DNA of 64,000 bases from Rhodocollybia butyracea (taxonomy: Eukaryota; Basidiomycota; Agaricomycetes; Agaricales; Omphalotaceae), in assembly GCA_015501585.1 (NCBI GenBank), contig JADNRY010000114.1, positions 1 to 64,000 on the forward strand, written 5' to 3'. Of the stretch, positions 11,862-23,095 are shown piece after piece; position 1 is the first letter of the stretch; the number at the start of each line of letters is the position of its first letter. Under the pieces are notes generated by a model that saw nothing but the letters and a program-made list of their open reading frames with translations, was not told where the DNA came from and made no database searches. Position numbers and translations under genes: made by a program.

Positions 11862-12501
11862 TAGGGCTCTGCACCGGAACCGTATTTACGGTTTATACGG
11901 ACGGTTTATACGGTTAGACCTCTGAAGCATCTTGATACGGTACGGCCTATGGTAAGGTAAATAGCCGTATTCACTGTATTTTGACGGCCGTTACGGCCGT
12001 AAATACGGTATACAAGATAAACTGAGCAAACACGGAGCCTGTTCACTAAAAGGAACATCTTTCATTTTTTAAAACCCAATTATCTCTTAGGGAACTAGTT
12101 TATAACTAGTTTATCATATCTTTCAGCTGTATATATATATATTTATTAGGTGGTGAGACTTTGAGATGAGCCTGGACCGTTGGCATCTCCGGAACTCCTC
12201 ATCAACCCCATATTCTTGCCATATTCTGTCTTGGAAGCAGGAATAATTGATTAAACCTACACCTAAGAGTATCTTCCGCTGATATAAACTTGATTGTAAC
12301 TATTTTATGGACCCATGGTACCCAAATTTTTTGTATCTAGTACCGTACGCTGTATTGCCGTATTACGGCCGTACTTTTACGGTACCGTAACCGTCAGACA
12401 CATGGAACTACAGTTGTACGGTACGGTCACGGCCCAATTGTAGCCGTATGGCACCGTAAAATATACGGCCGTAACCGTATACGGTACGGTGCAGAGCTCT
12501 A
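11862..12501. mobile_element. hAT-type miniature element with 8-bp target duplication
   Basis: A 640-bp element bounded by TAGGGCTCTGCACCG on the left and its near-complement on the right (reverse complement TAGAGCTCTGCACCG). It is flanked by the perfect 8-bp direct repeat TCGGTGAT at 11854-11861 and 12502-12509. An 8-bp duplication and TAG/CAG-type termini are hallmarks of hAT transposition. The subterminal regions are rich in TACGGT/ACCGTA words on both sides. There is no coding capacity, so it must be mobilised in trans. It inserted next to the truncated Helitron gene. Confidence 0.88.
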
Positions 12502-12557
12502 TCGGTGATTATGGCGCTCAACATCACTGATAGACGCAATTTCAAACTGTGGCCTCC

Positions 12558-15500
12558 TCAATCTCCTCCAGCAATTTCTATGGCAACCTCAGCATATTCG
12601 CTATCAATTCCACAGCTCAGTTTGATCTCCGGTAGGGCGTAGTGTTCTAGCGGTTCGGCGTACTTAATGAAGCATACAGGACGGCAGCGATGCCTTTGAT
12701 GACGCTCTCCAATCTTCTTATGCTCACTTTCAAACATCAACTCCCACTCAAAGAGGGAGGCTTCTTGATAAAATTCATGGCCTTCATCTGCCGTTAAAGG
12801 TGGAAAGGGAGGCATTTCAACACGAGGTTCATACAGAACATCAATTGGAGTATCACTCTTAGGTAGATGATGGTATATTATACCTTCAAAGAAACTCAGA
12901 AATCGATCACGATATTCATCTGATGCCTTCATTTTGGCATGAATCTGTGAGGGATTTAGCCCTCCGCGCAACCATATAAGGTAATGTCCATGAAATTGTC
13001 CTCGTTCAGTCAATTCGGCTGTACCATAAAATGCTCGCAGTACGCCAAAAATTCCTCCCTTATCTGAGGGTTTAGATTGATCAAAATTCCAACCAAATAG
13101 ATCACGAAAAATACAACGGTACATGTAAATGAAAAAATCACAACCAGCAACAGGATCCTCAGCAACTCTAAATGCACGATCTGACCTTTTCTTTGGTATT
13201 TCAGGAAACCGATCTTCCAGATTGACCAAGTCATCACCATAGATCACCTGGAAAATAGGGCTGTGAACTGCAGAAGGATTTAATGTAAGAAATAAATGTG
13301 CAAGACCAAAGTAGCCATAGTAATTGTGAATTTGATGTCGAGCATTTATTTTTGATGCTTGCGAACCTGGTATTTTTGCTGAGATTGTATTCACTTCTTT
13401 CAAGAGCAGCATGGCCCGTTGCTCATCATCGGTAAATAATGCAGGATTGTACTCATCTTTGAGATGATTGGAAAGATTGGATAGCACTTGAGGTGACACA
13501 GATAACAGTGCAGAAGAAATATGAGAAAAACGTGAGGACTTTATGGAAAATGCAGTATGAAGATGTGCTTTACGCCGTTGAATAAGGTTCAACACAACAA
13601 AGATGTAATAGTGATGATACCGGAAATTGCGATTGGCTTGGTCCAACAAGTGCTCTGCATGTGCTTCAAGTGAAACTGAGGGACTCTGGCAAGGATCTTC
13701 AAAACCCCCAATACCCAAGGGATATAAAGTAGGAAACATTCCAGGAAACAGATCTCGATTATTGTACTCAGGGATGGGGTCACGATCAAATTTGACAAGA
13801 TTCGCATGGTTTGGGTCTGAAGCCAAAGCAATATTTCTTAGTGCAGATGATGTTTTGAATCGACCAGGAACAGTGTCACTTTCAGGACTATAGACACCCG
13901 ACTTTTCCAAGAGAAGATCAGAATTGGACAGATTTTCTGCTGGATGTTCATCAAAGCTTGAAGTTTCTTCCTCAAACAATGACACAGGGTCGCTTTCATG
14001 GTCGTAAATTATTCTTTCAAGCAATCCAGGAAGGATACCTTCTTCAGGATACATGGCCAAGATTCGATCATCAACTGGAGGTAGACCAGAATACAAGCGG
14101 GAATGTTTCCTCAAATAAGCAAGGAACAGCTTGATCTTTGACTTCCGTACAAAATAATGCTTAAGTTTGGCAATATCATCCTTCCTTAATTTCCGTGGTC
14201 CAATAAAGACAATACTTATCAAATCATTTAAATCTGATGGAGCCCATGGCAAAGTGGTGGCATTTTCAAACAGTTTCATTGGATGAGCACAGGTATTTCC
14301 ATGCAGTTGAAGGGGATCTTCTGGGGAGGAAGATCCATATAATCGTGCAACGTGTGCTGTGGTACGATACAAACTGCATGCCATTTCTTCAACCCATGTA
14401 AGGTCTTGCAACTCAGGTGGCAACTCACCTCGATACAGACAGTTGTTCAGGGCTAAACGTGGCATAGTAGATCGGCTCAGTGCACCTTTACATTCAACAC
14501 ACAAGTAGATTTCAACTGCATCAGAGGAACAAGAAGAAAGGCGTATGCCTTTAGGTTCCAAAAGAAGGCCATCCAAAGATCGGTCAATATAGGTGAATCG
14601 CCATTGGGGCGTGCGACTAAGGATCCATTCATCCTTTACACGAAGTATATCCAATGATGGAGTGTCTACAAGAAGGTTAAATGATCCTGTCCTCAGTCGA
14701 TCTTCACTCCCGCAACATGCACAGCAATCAAGAGGGATATACTTCATTGACTCACAGTAAGATCGAATACAAGTCAATTTTGTCTCATCAGATACAGGTT
14801 GAGGCCATACCTCTGAAGCATTTGATATTGCGTTGACAGATGCATTGGCCCTTGAAATACGTTGAGCCCTCCGTGTGGCAAGTTGCACAAGGCGGCGATG
14901 TTCAGTTCTACTTAACTTTGCTTCTCCTGTAGCGGCAAACTCTGCCAATTGAGTACTTATTGTAGTGAGAAGGAATTGAGGGAAGCCTCGTACTATGAAA
15001 ATTGCAAGAACCATGTCTTCATGGTCAAAGGGGGTGTCCATAGCGATTTCATTGCTGAATGTTAACTCACTAAGGTAGGTATCAGTAAGTGATTCAAATG
15101 ACAAATAATACAACGACTGAAATTCTCTCTGAATACATCGTGCAATAAGTTGATTCAGGCTCAACGACTGCATTGAACCAAAGCCATGATCTGACGTTGA
15201 AATATACACTGATGCTTTTTCACGGTAATGAATTCTGAAGTAAAGTTTGAGCATGTCAATAGTCTCAGGTTCTATATCATCCAATAACTTTACCAAGCAA
15301 GGAAGAAATTGTACGTTGAGAAAAGGATGACTGGCACGTTCAACTACTTCTCTTGGAAAGGACTTCATTATTGCTCTCGAAATTTCAGTACCAAATGTCA
15401 CAATAACAGTTTTAGCACACGCAACATAGATTTGTTCTACAGGAAGACGACGCATATGGGCCAGAATTGAGGGCAATTCATCCAGAATATTCTTAATTGC

Positions 15501-15668
15501 CTTTGATTTTGTCGTAACATCAAGCGGACGTGAAGGTATTGAATTTAGAACTGCAGTGGTTAATTTTTTTAAATTCAATTCAACTACAAGAGGTTCATTC
15601 ATTTGAAGCCACACTGGTATGGAGTTACGAACTGCAGCATAAGTTGATTCTAACGAAGACATCCTCAA
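12558..15668 (-). pseudogene. Helitron Rep-like protein, helicase half missing
   Basis: A 1036-residue ORF. The N-terminal half has a Cys-rich zone (CCACCGSEDR, CVECKG) and a segment of the kind found in fungal Helitron proteins (about residues 430-560, LPPELQDLTWVEE...; probably DUF6570). The C-terminal part matches the Helitron_like_N rolling-circle Rep domain: motif I LFLTLNPSAVHSP and the HUH metal-binding motif in GQFHGHYLIWLRGG. The downstream Rep segment with the nicking tyrosine pair and the whole Pif1-type helicase are absent; fungal Helitron proteins usually exceed about 1,400 residues. The ORF ends about 50 bp from the hAT-type element at 11862-12501. It was probably a rolling-circle transposase and is now a truncated relic. 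The start follows the first in-frame Met pair (MRMSS). Confidence 0.85.
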
Positions 15669-16430
15669 GGTCAGTGGCCGTCGTTGACGGGGTAAGACAA
15701 AGGCGGAAAAAGCAAGATGCAGGTTTTACTAGCAAATGAAGGTGATGGCCGTAGCACGAAGATCGGATAGTGGCAACTATCCCGCATACCGGATCATCAG
15801 TTAAATATCGCAACATAGCGGATTTGGTACTTGGCACATGATGTGATTAGATAGCAGTCATAAGACTTCTGAAACAACTGCCATTGCGGCGACTCATGAG
15901 TGAACCAGCAGGTTTGTAATTGAGAGCAAGGTGTTCGCAGCAAAGATCAGACGTATGGCATCCCCAGATGCCTCAGGGAAAGGCCGGGCCTTTGTGTGGT
16001 CACAGAAGGGGAGCATATTCCATTCGGCTATCAGGGATGTCAGCATGCTTGTGGTCTGTCCGTTATTAGGAGCTGGCATTCCAGTTGGTAAGCCCATCTG
16101 AAATAAACTCACCACAAATTGTTTTAACCATTGAGTTCGGCTTTCCATACGCTGACGCCATTGTCTCTAGACCATCTTGAAATGTGAATGAAATCTTGAA
16201 GATTTGGGACTTAGTTGGCAAATAGCACAAATCGGCAAGTTTATGCACTTGTTCCAAGCTCTTTAAATTAGTTATCACAATTACAATGCCTTGGACTCAT
16301 GAGAGCATGCCTATGAAGGTAGAACGAGATAAGACGACGGGCGTAACTAGGCGTAACTGGAATAGCGGCTATACCGGCACTTGCACAGCAACATACTTAA
16401 GCTTAGTACGAGAAGGCGATGACCGTATCA
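15669..16430. other. No assignable gene upstream of the Helitron ORF
   Basis: Overlapping minus-strand ORFs at 15894-16148 and 16066-16278 together read like a frameshifted coding remnant, but no family motif was recognised. This may be the 5' part of the Helitron; a 5'-TC terminus could not be fixed by eye. Confidence 0.3.
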
Positions 16431-16580
16431 AATCGGGATCAGAAGACTTGCCAAATGGATGAACCGGCATCGCGGCTGAACATCAGGTGGGAAAGAAATA
16501 CCCGATCTGGCGGTTTTGGAAGAATCCAACACTCATTTGACACCGACAAGACCCTCCCTTCCCTTCGGTCAGAGTCGGGG
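16431..16580 (+). repeat. Terminal repeat 'GTCGGGGA' family, right end
   Basis: The sequence runs from GGCGGTTTTGGAAGAATCC through ACAAGACCCTCCC to GGTCAGAGTCGGGGA. The same block, in the same orientation, ends at 29123, and inverted copies start at 19154 and, diverged, about 19690. The shared sharp end TCCCCGACTCTGACC suggests a transposon terminus of unknown superfamily. Confidence 0.6.
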
Positions 16581-16592
16581 ATCCTTAATGCT

Positions 16593-19151
16593 GCTGCGCA
16601 GCAATCCCCGACTACCAGCTAGGGCTCTGCAACGGAACGGTACCGTATTGACCCCTCGATGTTCTTGATACGGCACGGCATACATTACGGTAAGTAACCA
16701 TATTGACCGTATTTCGACGGCTGTTACAGCCGTTAATACGGTATAGTAGATAAACTGAGCACAATTGATAGCCTGTTCACCAAACATTAAATATTTCCCA
16801 AGTTTAGGCTAATTATCCCTTAGACAGCTACTTTATGCACTTTTTAAGTATATAGTCCCCTTGCTTAGATGGCGGGAGTCTCCTTGAGATGAGCCCGGAC
16901 CGCCGGCAATCTGAGCCAATCTCGGAAGAGTCCTCATCAACTCCTTTTACTTCTATATTCTGTGCTAGAAGCATCTTATATAACTGAGTACTTGTTGTAG
17001 AGATTGATGTTGTCTAAGTGTCTTAGTACAGAATATATATTAGTTTGTTCCACTACTACTGAGAGATTGCTGTTGTCTTACATCTTAATTGTAATAAGTA
17101 CCAAGTACTAAGTTCGAGACTAGGTTCATTTTGTACAGAATTCCATGTCTGCTATTGCTTGTGCTGTCAATGACTTTGCTTTTGTTACAGGTTTTAAATC
17201 TGTTGCTAAGTTACCTGCCTATGCCAGGAGGTGGGTTACTATTGATTATGGATTGTGAGGCTCTTTGCCTGAATATATTTCATTGTTCTGACTCCCATTT
17301 TGCCCCTTTGACTGACCAACCAGAGGTGATTGCTTACACTTTACATCTTTAATCTGCTGATGCTGCAACTAAACGCAGAAGCTTGTAAGCTATTCAGCAC
17401 TGGCTATCTCTCGCAGCAGGTGCTATCTGTTGAAGTATTAGGTTGTGCATCAAGTGACAATTTAATCACTACTGATAGATGCGTTGTTGTTGCGCCAAAC
17501 GATGAGGAGAGCTGAGGATGGAAGCGTGAGAACGTACTGGAAAAGCTTACCGGTGCTTCCGTTTGTTGTTTCAAGCAGTGAGCAGAGGAAGGAGAAATTT
17601 CTGATTGAGAGCGGACCTCACAGAAACTCATGAGCGGGTATTATTGTTTATCTTCAAGGCAAAGGTACATGAAAATATACCTATAATATCCTGAAATACT
17701 TCTTCCATGTTAAGGAGATACGGTAAAACTCGTACTGATTGTCAACAACAATGAGCTCAGGGAGGAATGACCTGGACTATGGCCTTTGTATCTGAGGCAT
17801 AATTCCACCTATAGTTGCTCTCCATTATGCATTAAATTTGGCCATACTGAAGCCGTCTGATGATCCTGATACAACCTTACTTACATTTGTTCAAGCTGTT
17901 GCACTTAACTTTGTCCTTAAAGACCTGTTACTTGACTGAGACTGCTAAACATTTTTGAGGATCCTAATTTTGCCATATACTGGTTATATAGTGTATATAA
18001 GTATGTGGCCAGCACCTTAGACTTCTATATCAAGTTGTTCTTTCCTAAAGTTCATTGTTTTGGATAGCGAGTATAAGTTTTACTGTATCTCTTTGATAAG
18101 GATTCAGGAGACATATTTCAGGATATTATAGGTACTTTTCCTTGAAGATAAACAATCGTGCCTGCTCATGAGTTTCCGGGAGGTCCGCTCTGAATCAGAC
18201 ATTACCTCCTTCCTCTGCTCACTGCTCGAAACAACGAGTGGAAGGACCGGTAAGCTTTTCCGGTATGTTCTCACACTTCCATCCTCAGCTCTCTCCTCAT
18301 CGTTCAGTGCAAGGACAGCGCATCTATCGGTATTTGACCTCATAAGTAACATATAGAGTCTACCTGACTGCTATAGACTACATACTACAAGATGTATACC
18401 ATATATAGTCTGTTAAGTGGACTGCCAAAGATGGGATGGTGAGGCAAGGAATAATTCAAGAATAATGTAACACAGACTCCAGGAGGTACATGTTAGTCTC
18501 AGAGCTTTGACTATTTTATACCCCACCTGGACAAGCTTGTACAGTATCATAGCGCTCTTCAGGAAGCACAAACCTATCAACTGTATGCTTGTGCTTCTGT
18601 GGCACTGTCCTCTCTCAATTTCCCAAGTCTCAGACATGAGATATGTAAGGGCTATACATTGCAAACTTTATTTCAAGATACAAGCAAGAAAAGAACAGGC
18701 AGAGTAAAGCAGGCGGCGATTCGTTTGGGGGCGGCGGAATTTCGAGGCGGCATGCGGCATACGCGTGATCCCGGTAAGTACTAGCTTTCCGGATATCATC
18801 ATGTCAAAGTCTTAGCGAAAGTTACCACTTTTATTGCGCTACCGTATATTAGTGGTCCTTAGACTCATACCCCCCATGTCAAAGGCTGTTATCTAGGCTT
18901 ACTGGGTGTATGAGATGCTCAAAAGAGCGGAGAGGACTGGAGAGGAACAAAATGAATTGCCATGCCGGTAGGTCATATGCGCCAGTTTAGCCCCAAAAAA
19001 ACTAATCATATGACCATAGAAATCATTGAAAAACAGACTACCCGGCATAGCCGCTAGCGGCTCGACATGAAACAAACGGCATGGCGGCTGAAGATCAGGT
19101 GGGAAAGAAATACCCGATCTGGCGGTTTTGGAAGAATCCAACACTCATTTG
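16593..19151 (+). repeat. 2.56-kb duplicated segment, copy 1
   Basis: Almost identical to 26522-29081 in the same orientation. Two differences were noticed: A at 17919 versus G at 27848, and one extra A in the poly-A run near 28921. The segment begins at GCTGCGCAGC and ends at CACTCATTTG. Close to its left side (about 16618) it carries a hAT-type terminus, TAGGGCTCTGCAACGG, and its first ~400 bp is homologous to the hAT-type element at 11862. It contains a nested inverted-repeat element (17474-18328). All ORFs inside are short and without motifs. Confidence 0.9.
17474..18328. mobile_element. Nested element with ~215-bp terminal inverted repeats (copy 1)
   Basis: The arms 17474-17698 and 18114-18328 are diverged inverted repeats ending in GATAGATGCG/CGCATCTATC. 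Both arms contain a short reading frame of similar sequence (MSF-C/R-EVRS), which follows from the repeat and is not evidence for a gene. The 415-bp centre is non-coding. An identical copy sits 9,929 bp to the right (27403-28257). Confidence 0.65.
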
Positions 19152-19424
19152 TCCCCGACTCTGACCGAAGGGAAGGGAGGGTCTTGTAGGTGCCAATTGA
19201 GTGTTGGATTCTTCAAAAACCGCCAGATCGGGTAGTTCTTTCCCACCTGAACTTCAGCCGCCGTGCCAGTTGTTTCATGTCGAGCCGCTATGCCGGCTCG
19301 TCTGTTTTTCAATGATCTCCATCAACCATGAACGTTTCGGATCACTGCCGGGAGGCTCATGCCCAACTAGGCTATACAGGCGCATATGACCTACCGGCAT
19401 CGCCAAGGCATGGCAATTCTTCTT
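18954..19424. repeat. Head-to-head pair of the GTCGGGGA terminal repeat
   Basis: 18954-19151 and 19197-19424 are inverted copies of the same ~200-bp subterminal sequence (GAATCCAACACTCA, CGCCAGATCGGGTA, CATGTCGAGCCGCTA, GGTCATATGCGCC). Between them the terminus TCCCCGACTCTGACC starts at 19152-19154 directly after CACTCATTTG. This looks like one element end inserted into, or recombined with, another. Confidence 0.6.
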
Positions 19425-19689
19425 GTTCCTCGTACTTCCCCTCTTTTGAGCTGCTTTCACAATATTCATTATGATAAGAGCCTCTAGCATTTATAATACA
19501 ACATGCTATTGATACTGAATTTAGTACTTACAGCTATCCCTTGAGTAGGTGCTAACCTGGAAAAGGTCATGTTAATAATGCTGGTTATTGGGCTAGTCTA
19601 TTTCTTGATAGCCAATCTTCTGATCTCCAGATCTTTGTACGAACATCAGCTTGAGTTAATTGTAAAACCAGGGGTGTCTTGAAATTTCC

Positions 19690-19835
19690 CGCTTCCTCAA
19701 CTCTAATTGAAGGGAAAGGAGGGTCTTGTAGGTGACAAACAAGTAAAATGTTGGAGTCTTTGAAAGTCACTAGATCAGGCTCAAGATTGGGCTGTTCTTT
19801 CAGACCTGATGTTAAGCCGGCATGCCGGTTAGTTC
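19690..19835 (+). repeat. Diverged GTCGGGGA-family terminal copy
   Basis: Sequence starting GAAGGGAAAGGAGGGTCTTG and continuing with TGTTGGAGTC, AGATCAGGCTC and GCCGGCATGCCGG follows the same order as 19160-19330 but with many substitutions. It appears to be an older copy. Confidence 0.5.
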
Positions 19836-19885
19836 GTTTCCGCAACGCTAAACTTCCTTCCTGCCCGATCCAATACCTCAGCCTG

Positions 19886-20409
19886 AAAGGGGTGCCCGGA
19901 CCGTGAACCCGTGATATCGGGTCGGTCGGTCGGTCGGTCCCTTGAGTGAGGTCTTAAAAAAAATTTGACATCCATATTTCATGCAGATATATGCATTCTG
20001 AAACTTATTTTAGGGGCCTGAAACATGCTAATCACACATAATTAATGCTACAGCGACTATTTAGCCTTTAAAAGGCATGTAAAGGGTGACAGTGGTTTGG
20101 GACTCGTCCTAACAGTACTGTACTACCACTGTATTTTGAACTCGGCAAACTTCAGGACTGGGGTTCCCACTGAAAGTTGAAGGTAAGTAGCATCTACATG
20201 ATGGTAGCCTGTACGGGTATGTACAATCAATATCTGGTATTTATAAGGTGCTCATGTGGTGTAGGGATTGCTAGCTTTGACCTCCGAGGGGAAAAAAATT
20301 CCTAATATGGCAGTTTACATAAGCTTTTTGGTCGGTCGGTCTCCCTCACTGGGTCCTTAAAAAAAACAATTGACCCAATGTAACGGGTTCACATCCCGGG
20401 CACCCCTTG
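19886..20409. mobile_element. hAT-type miniature element with 8-bp target duplication
   Basis: A 524-bp element with termini AAAGGGGTGCCCGG and, as reverse complement, CAAGGGGTGCCCGG. The perfect 8-bp duplication TCAGCCTG lies at 19878-19885 and 20410-20417. Near each end is a GTGAACCCGT word and a run of GGTCGGTCGG. It has no coding capacity. Confidence 0.85.
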
Positions 20410-20417
20410 TCAGCCTG

Positions 20418-21330
20418 AGCTCTTCTGAGCTACTCTTGAATGTTTTTTTTGGAACGTTGCTTGTCAGTGACTCATGTCACTAACAACCTCAAAGTACCTT
20501 CGGGCAAATGACAAAGTCGTTTCCTTCCCGCCATTATCATTTGCAGGCCACTTAGCATTATGCACAAGTGCTAGGATAACACCCCGTGTGGGACTACGCG
20601 CTCAGTCTCTCCTACACTCTTCAACAGTAGCAAAGCCATAGAAATAAGATAAAAGGCATATACCCTCAATTCATACTGCAGCACAATGCACTACTAGAAC
20701 CCTCATTCCCTCCATAACCATGCGGAGGGAATATATATCTCCTGGAGAATGTTCTTCCAGGTGTTTCTGAGTAGACCTTTGGTTATGCATCCACTCTGAG
20801 CTTTGTTCAAACTGCAATGATAGAATATGTATATAGGTGGTAGATTTGTTTTGTGGATCATGTATGTGAGGGACTGAGACCTTGTTGAGTCTTATACCCA
20901 ATAGCTTAAATGCTGGCTTGATATTCAGATCAACAAGTTTATATTATGTCCTTTTAACCATTTTAGTGATGCTGTTGCTCTTTGTCCTCGCAGCATTGCA
21001 GGTAGCGCATATTTTCTTCTCCCAATGAGTCCCTGTCGTCCCATTTTTGAGAGTGTGTTGTCAAACCTTGGATAAATGTTTTTGAGTTGGTGTGTATTTT
21101 TAGGTCAGTAACTGAGTTGAGCCATCCTTGATACCAATAATTTCCCTTGTAAGTTCAGCTCAGGTGGGACTCTGATTGCTCAGATTACTTATACCTTGAA
21201 CCTTCATGGTTGGGCAAGAATACTTGTTCCTACCCTGCTTCTGGTCCCATTCTGACCATTGAATGTCATCACTGAATTTCCCATCAAATTCTGTGAAGAT
21301 CTGGATATCCGGAACCAATCCAGAACACAT
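20418..21330. other. No recognisable gene
   Basis: Nothing beyond short, motif-free ORFs was seen on either strand. Confidence 0.5.
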
Positions 21331-22600
21331 CTGTTGTATATATCCGGCGCAGGGACTGAAGGAGCTGTTAGGCTCAAGAGACAGAAGAGATCAGCCTATT
21401 GGTCTAAGGTTCTCTTTGTGGTAAATCCCTAATCAAAAACTGCTATGAGGACATAGTTTTTTCAGTTTTTGTAGTAAGTATGGGGCTTTTCTCACTTTCT
21501 TCTCACTATAATTAGAGATGTCCACGAGTCCAAGTCTTCACAAGTACTCGCAGGTAAGATCCGTGGGAAAACCCGCAAGTATGTGACTCGCGGATCCCAG
21601 GATCCGTTTCCCACGGGTCAGGCGCGGGTCACAAGTCAGACATTTGCAATTTTCAGTTGACTTGCAAGTACTTGTGTGACTTGTGCAAGCAATATGAACT
21701 CATATATTTGTTGTTGGTGATCAAAACTTACAGTAATTAATAGTATCATATTTATTATAGTACTTATCAAGTACTGCCACACATGTTTGAGGTTGTAGAC
21801 AGCTGACAGCGACTGAGCGCTTATTTTAGCGCCCAATCGCCGTAGGCTGTCTACAATCCAAAGCCTAACTGTCAGTACATTTTTACTTCATACCATAGTA
21901 TGAAATTAGTGTAACAAGTAAAGTACAGGTTTTTAATAGCATTATACACTGTACAATCACTGTATGCAAGTAAATAATGGTAAATACTTGTGAATATAGC
22001 TGTAACTACTTGATTAGTGTGCGGATCCACAAGTTCTTGTGAGACCCGCAAGTACTTGCAGATAATACTTGCGAGTCAGTGACCCGTTTCCCACGAGTCA
22101 GCCGCGAGTCACGAGTCAGGCCTTTTAGGCCACAAGTACTTGCGCTCCGGATCCAAGTATACCTTGGATCCGGACTCGTGGACATCTCTAACTATAATAA
22201 GCCTCATTCCATTGGCTGGGCTACTGGAAAGGCAAACTTAACTACAACTACCACACACATATTACACTGCCACCTACTTGTTGAACAGGTTCTTAAACTG
22301 AGTCACGGTGGACCTTGGTGGACCAGTATTAAATAAGAACTAAGGAGTCAGGAGAGATGTAATTGTTGTATTTTGCCGATCGGACGTGATACAACTCTGG
22401 TAGTACTTACCAATCATTACCTATCCAGTTACTGATGCTTTGTATGTACCGGACCACCTTTAATATTTACTATTCAGTGTAAACAGTATATAAGCCTTCT
22501 CTGAGGCCAGTACCTACCGTCCTCTAATCTAGTCTCTTCTTTCTCTTGAGCTTCACGGCTACTTCAGTCCCTGCGCCGGATATTTACAACGGTAATCAGG
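21331..22600. mobile_element. Inverted-repeat element that hosts a hAT-type insertion
   Basis: Left end 21331-21393 (GTTGTATATATCCGGCGCAG..., then AGGCTCAAGAG and GAAGAGA) is the inverted, diverged counterpart of 22537-22600. The region between is non-coding and contains the hAT-type element 21513-22190. Related termini occur at about 10270 and perhaps 25870. Confidence 0.5.
21513..22190. mobile_element. hAT-type miniature element, TAGAGATGTCC family
   Basis: A 678-bp element whose ends TAGAGATGTCCACGAGTCC are identical for 19 bp in inverted orientation. The 8-bp target duplication ACTATAAT is perfect (21505-21512 and 22191-22198). It has no coding capacity. An internal inverted repeat lies near 21795-21860 (GTAGACAGC...GCTGTCTAC). 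Related copies are at 34039-34341 and a single end near 60488. Confidence 0.9.
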
Positions 22601-23004
22601 CCAGAATCAGGCTCTGGTTCACTACGGGAAGAGAAGTCAGTATTCCTTACTGACTAAGACAGTAATTCGGTACAAATACAGTAATCTTTACTGTCTTTTG
22701 AAGGACAGTTATATCTAATGTCTACGAAGACAGGTATGTCTACTGTCCTTTTATGGGGGCAGTAATATGTACTGTCCATATTTTTATGGTCAGGCATAAT
22801 AACTGTCCCATATTTTAGGGTCAGTTATTTACACTGACCATCTTCTATGGACAGTCATTAACTGTTATTATAATATCAGTTCTACTCTTAAATCTCTAAG
22901 TACTAGCGTGCAACGTTCAACGTCCAACTTTAAGCAGCTAAAAATGCTAAAAAAATGTAACACAGATTCCGAGTAGTAACTCGAAAATATCTCAAAAACG
23001 TCGA

Positions 23005-23095
23005 GTTCACGGATTGAACGGTGTACTTGCCAAAGTAGGGGACAGTCAGGGCCGGCGTTGATCACAGCCGGGGAGCACTACCGCTACACTACATG
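23005..23095 (-). repeat. Possible tRNA-derived (SINE-like) pol III promoter segment
   Basis: On the minus strand a box A-like TAGTGTAGCGGTAGTGC (about 23094-23078) is followed some 60 bp later by GTTCAATCC (23019-23011), which fits the box B consensus GTTCRANNC. The full cloverleaf could not be drawn, so this is either a decayed tRNA, a SINE head or chance. Confidence 0.3.

Noticed and set aside
17404..18356. Two similar short proteins (MSFCEVRS... and MSFREVRS...) as a gene pair
   Set aside because: They lie on opposite strands in the two arms of one inverted repeat, so their likeness follows from the arms; no codon-level conservation was seen.
18899..19389. Two similar ORFs starting MLDSSKTARSG as a conserved small gene
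   Set aside because: They are the two inverted copies of the GTCGGGGA terminal repeat and diverge with frame changes after 30 codons.
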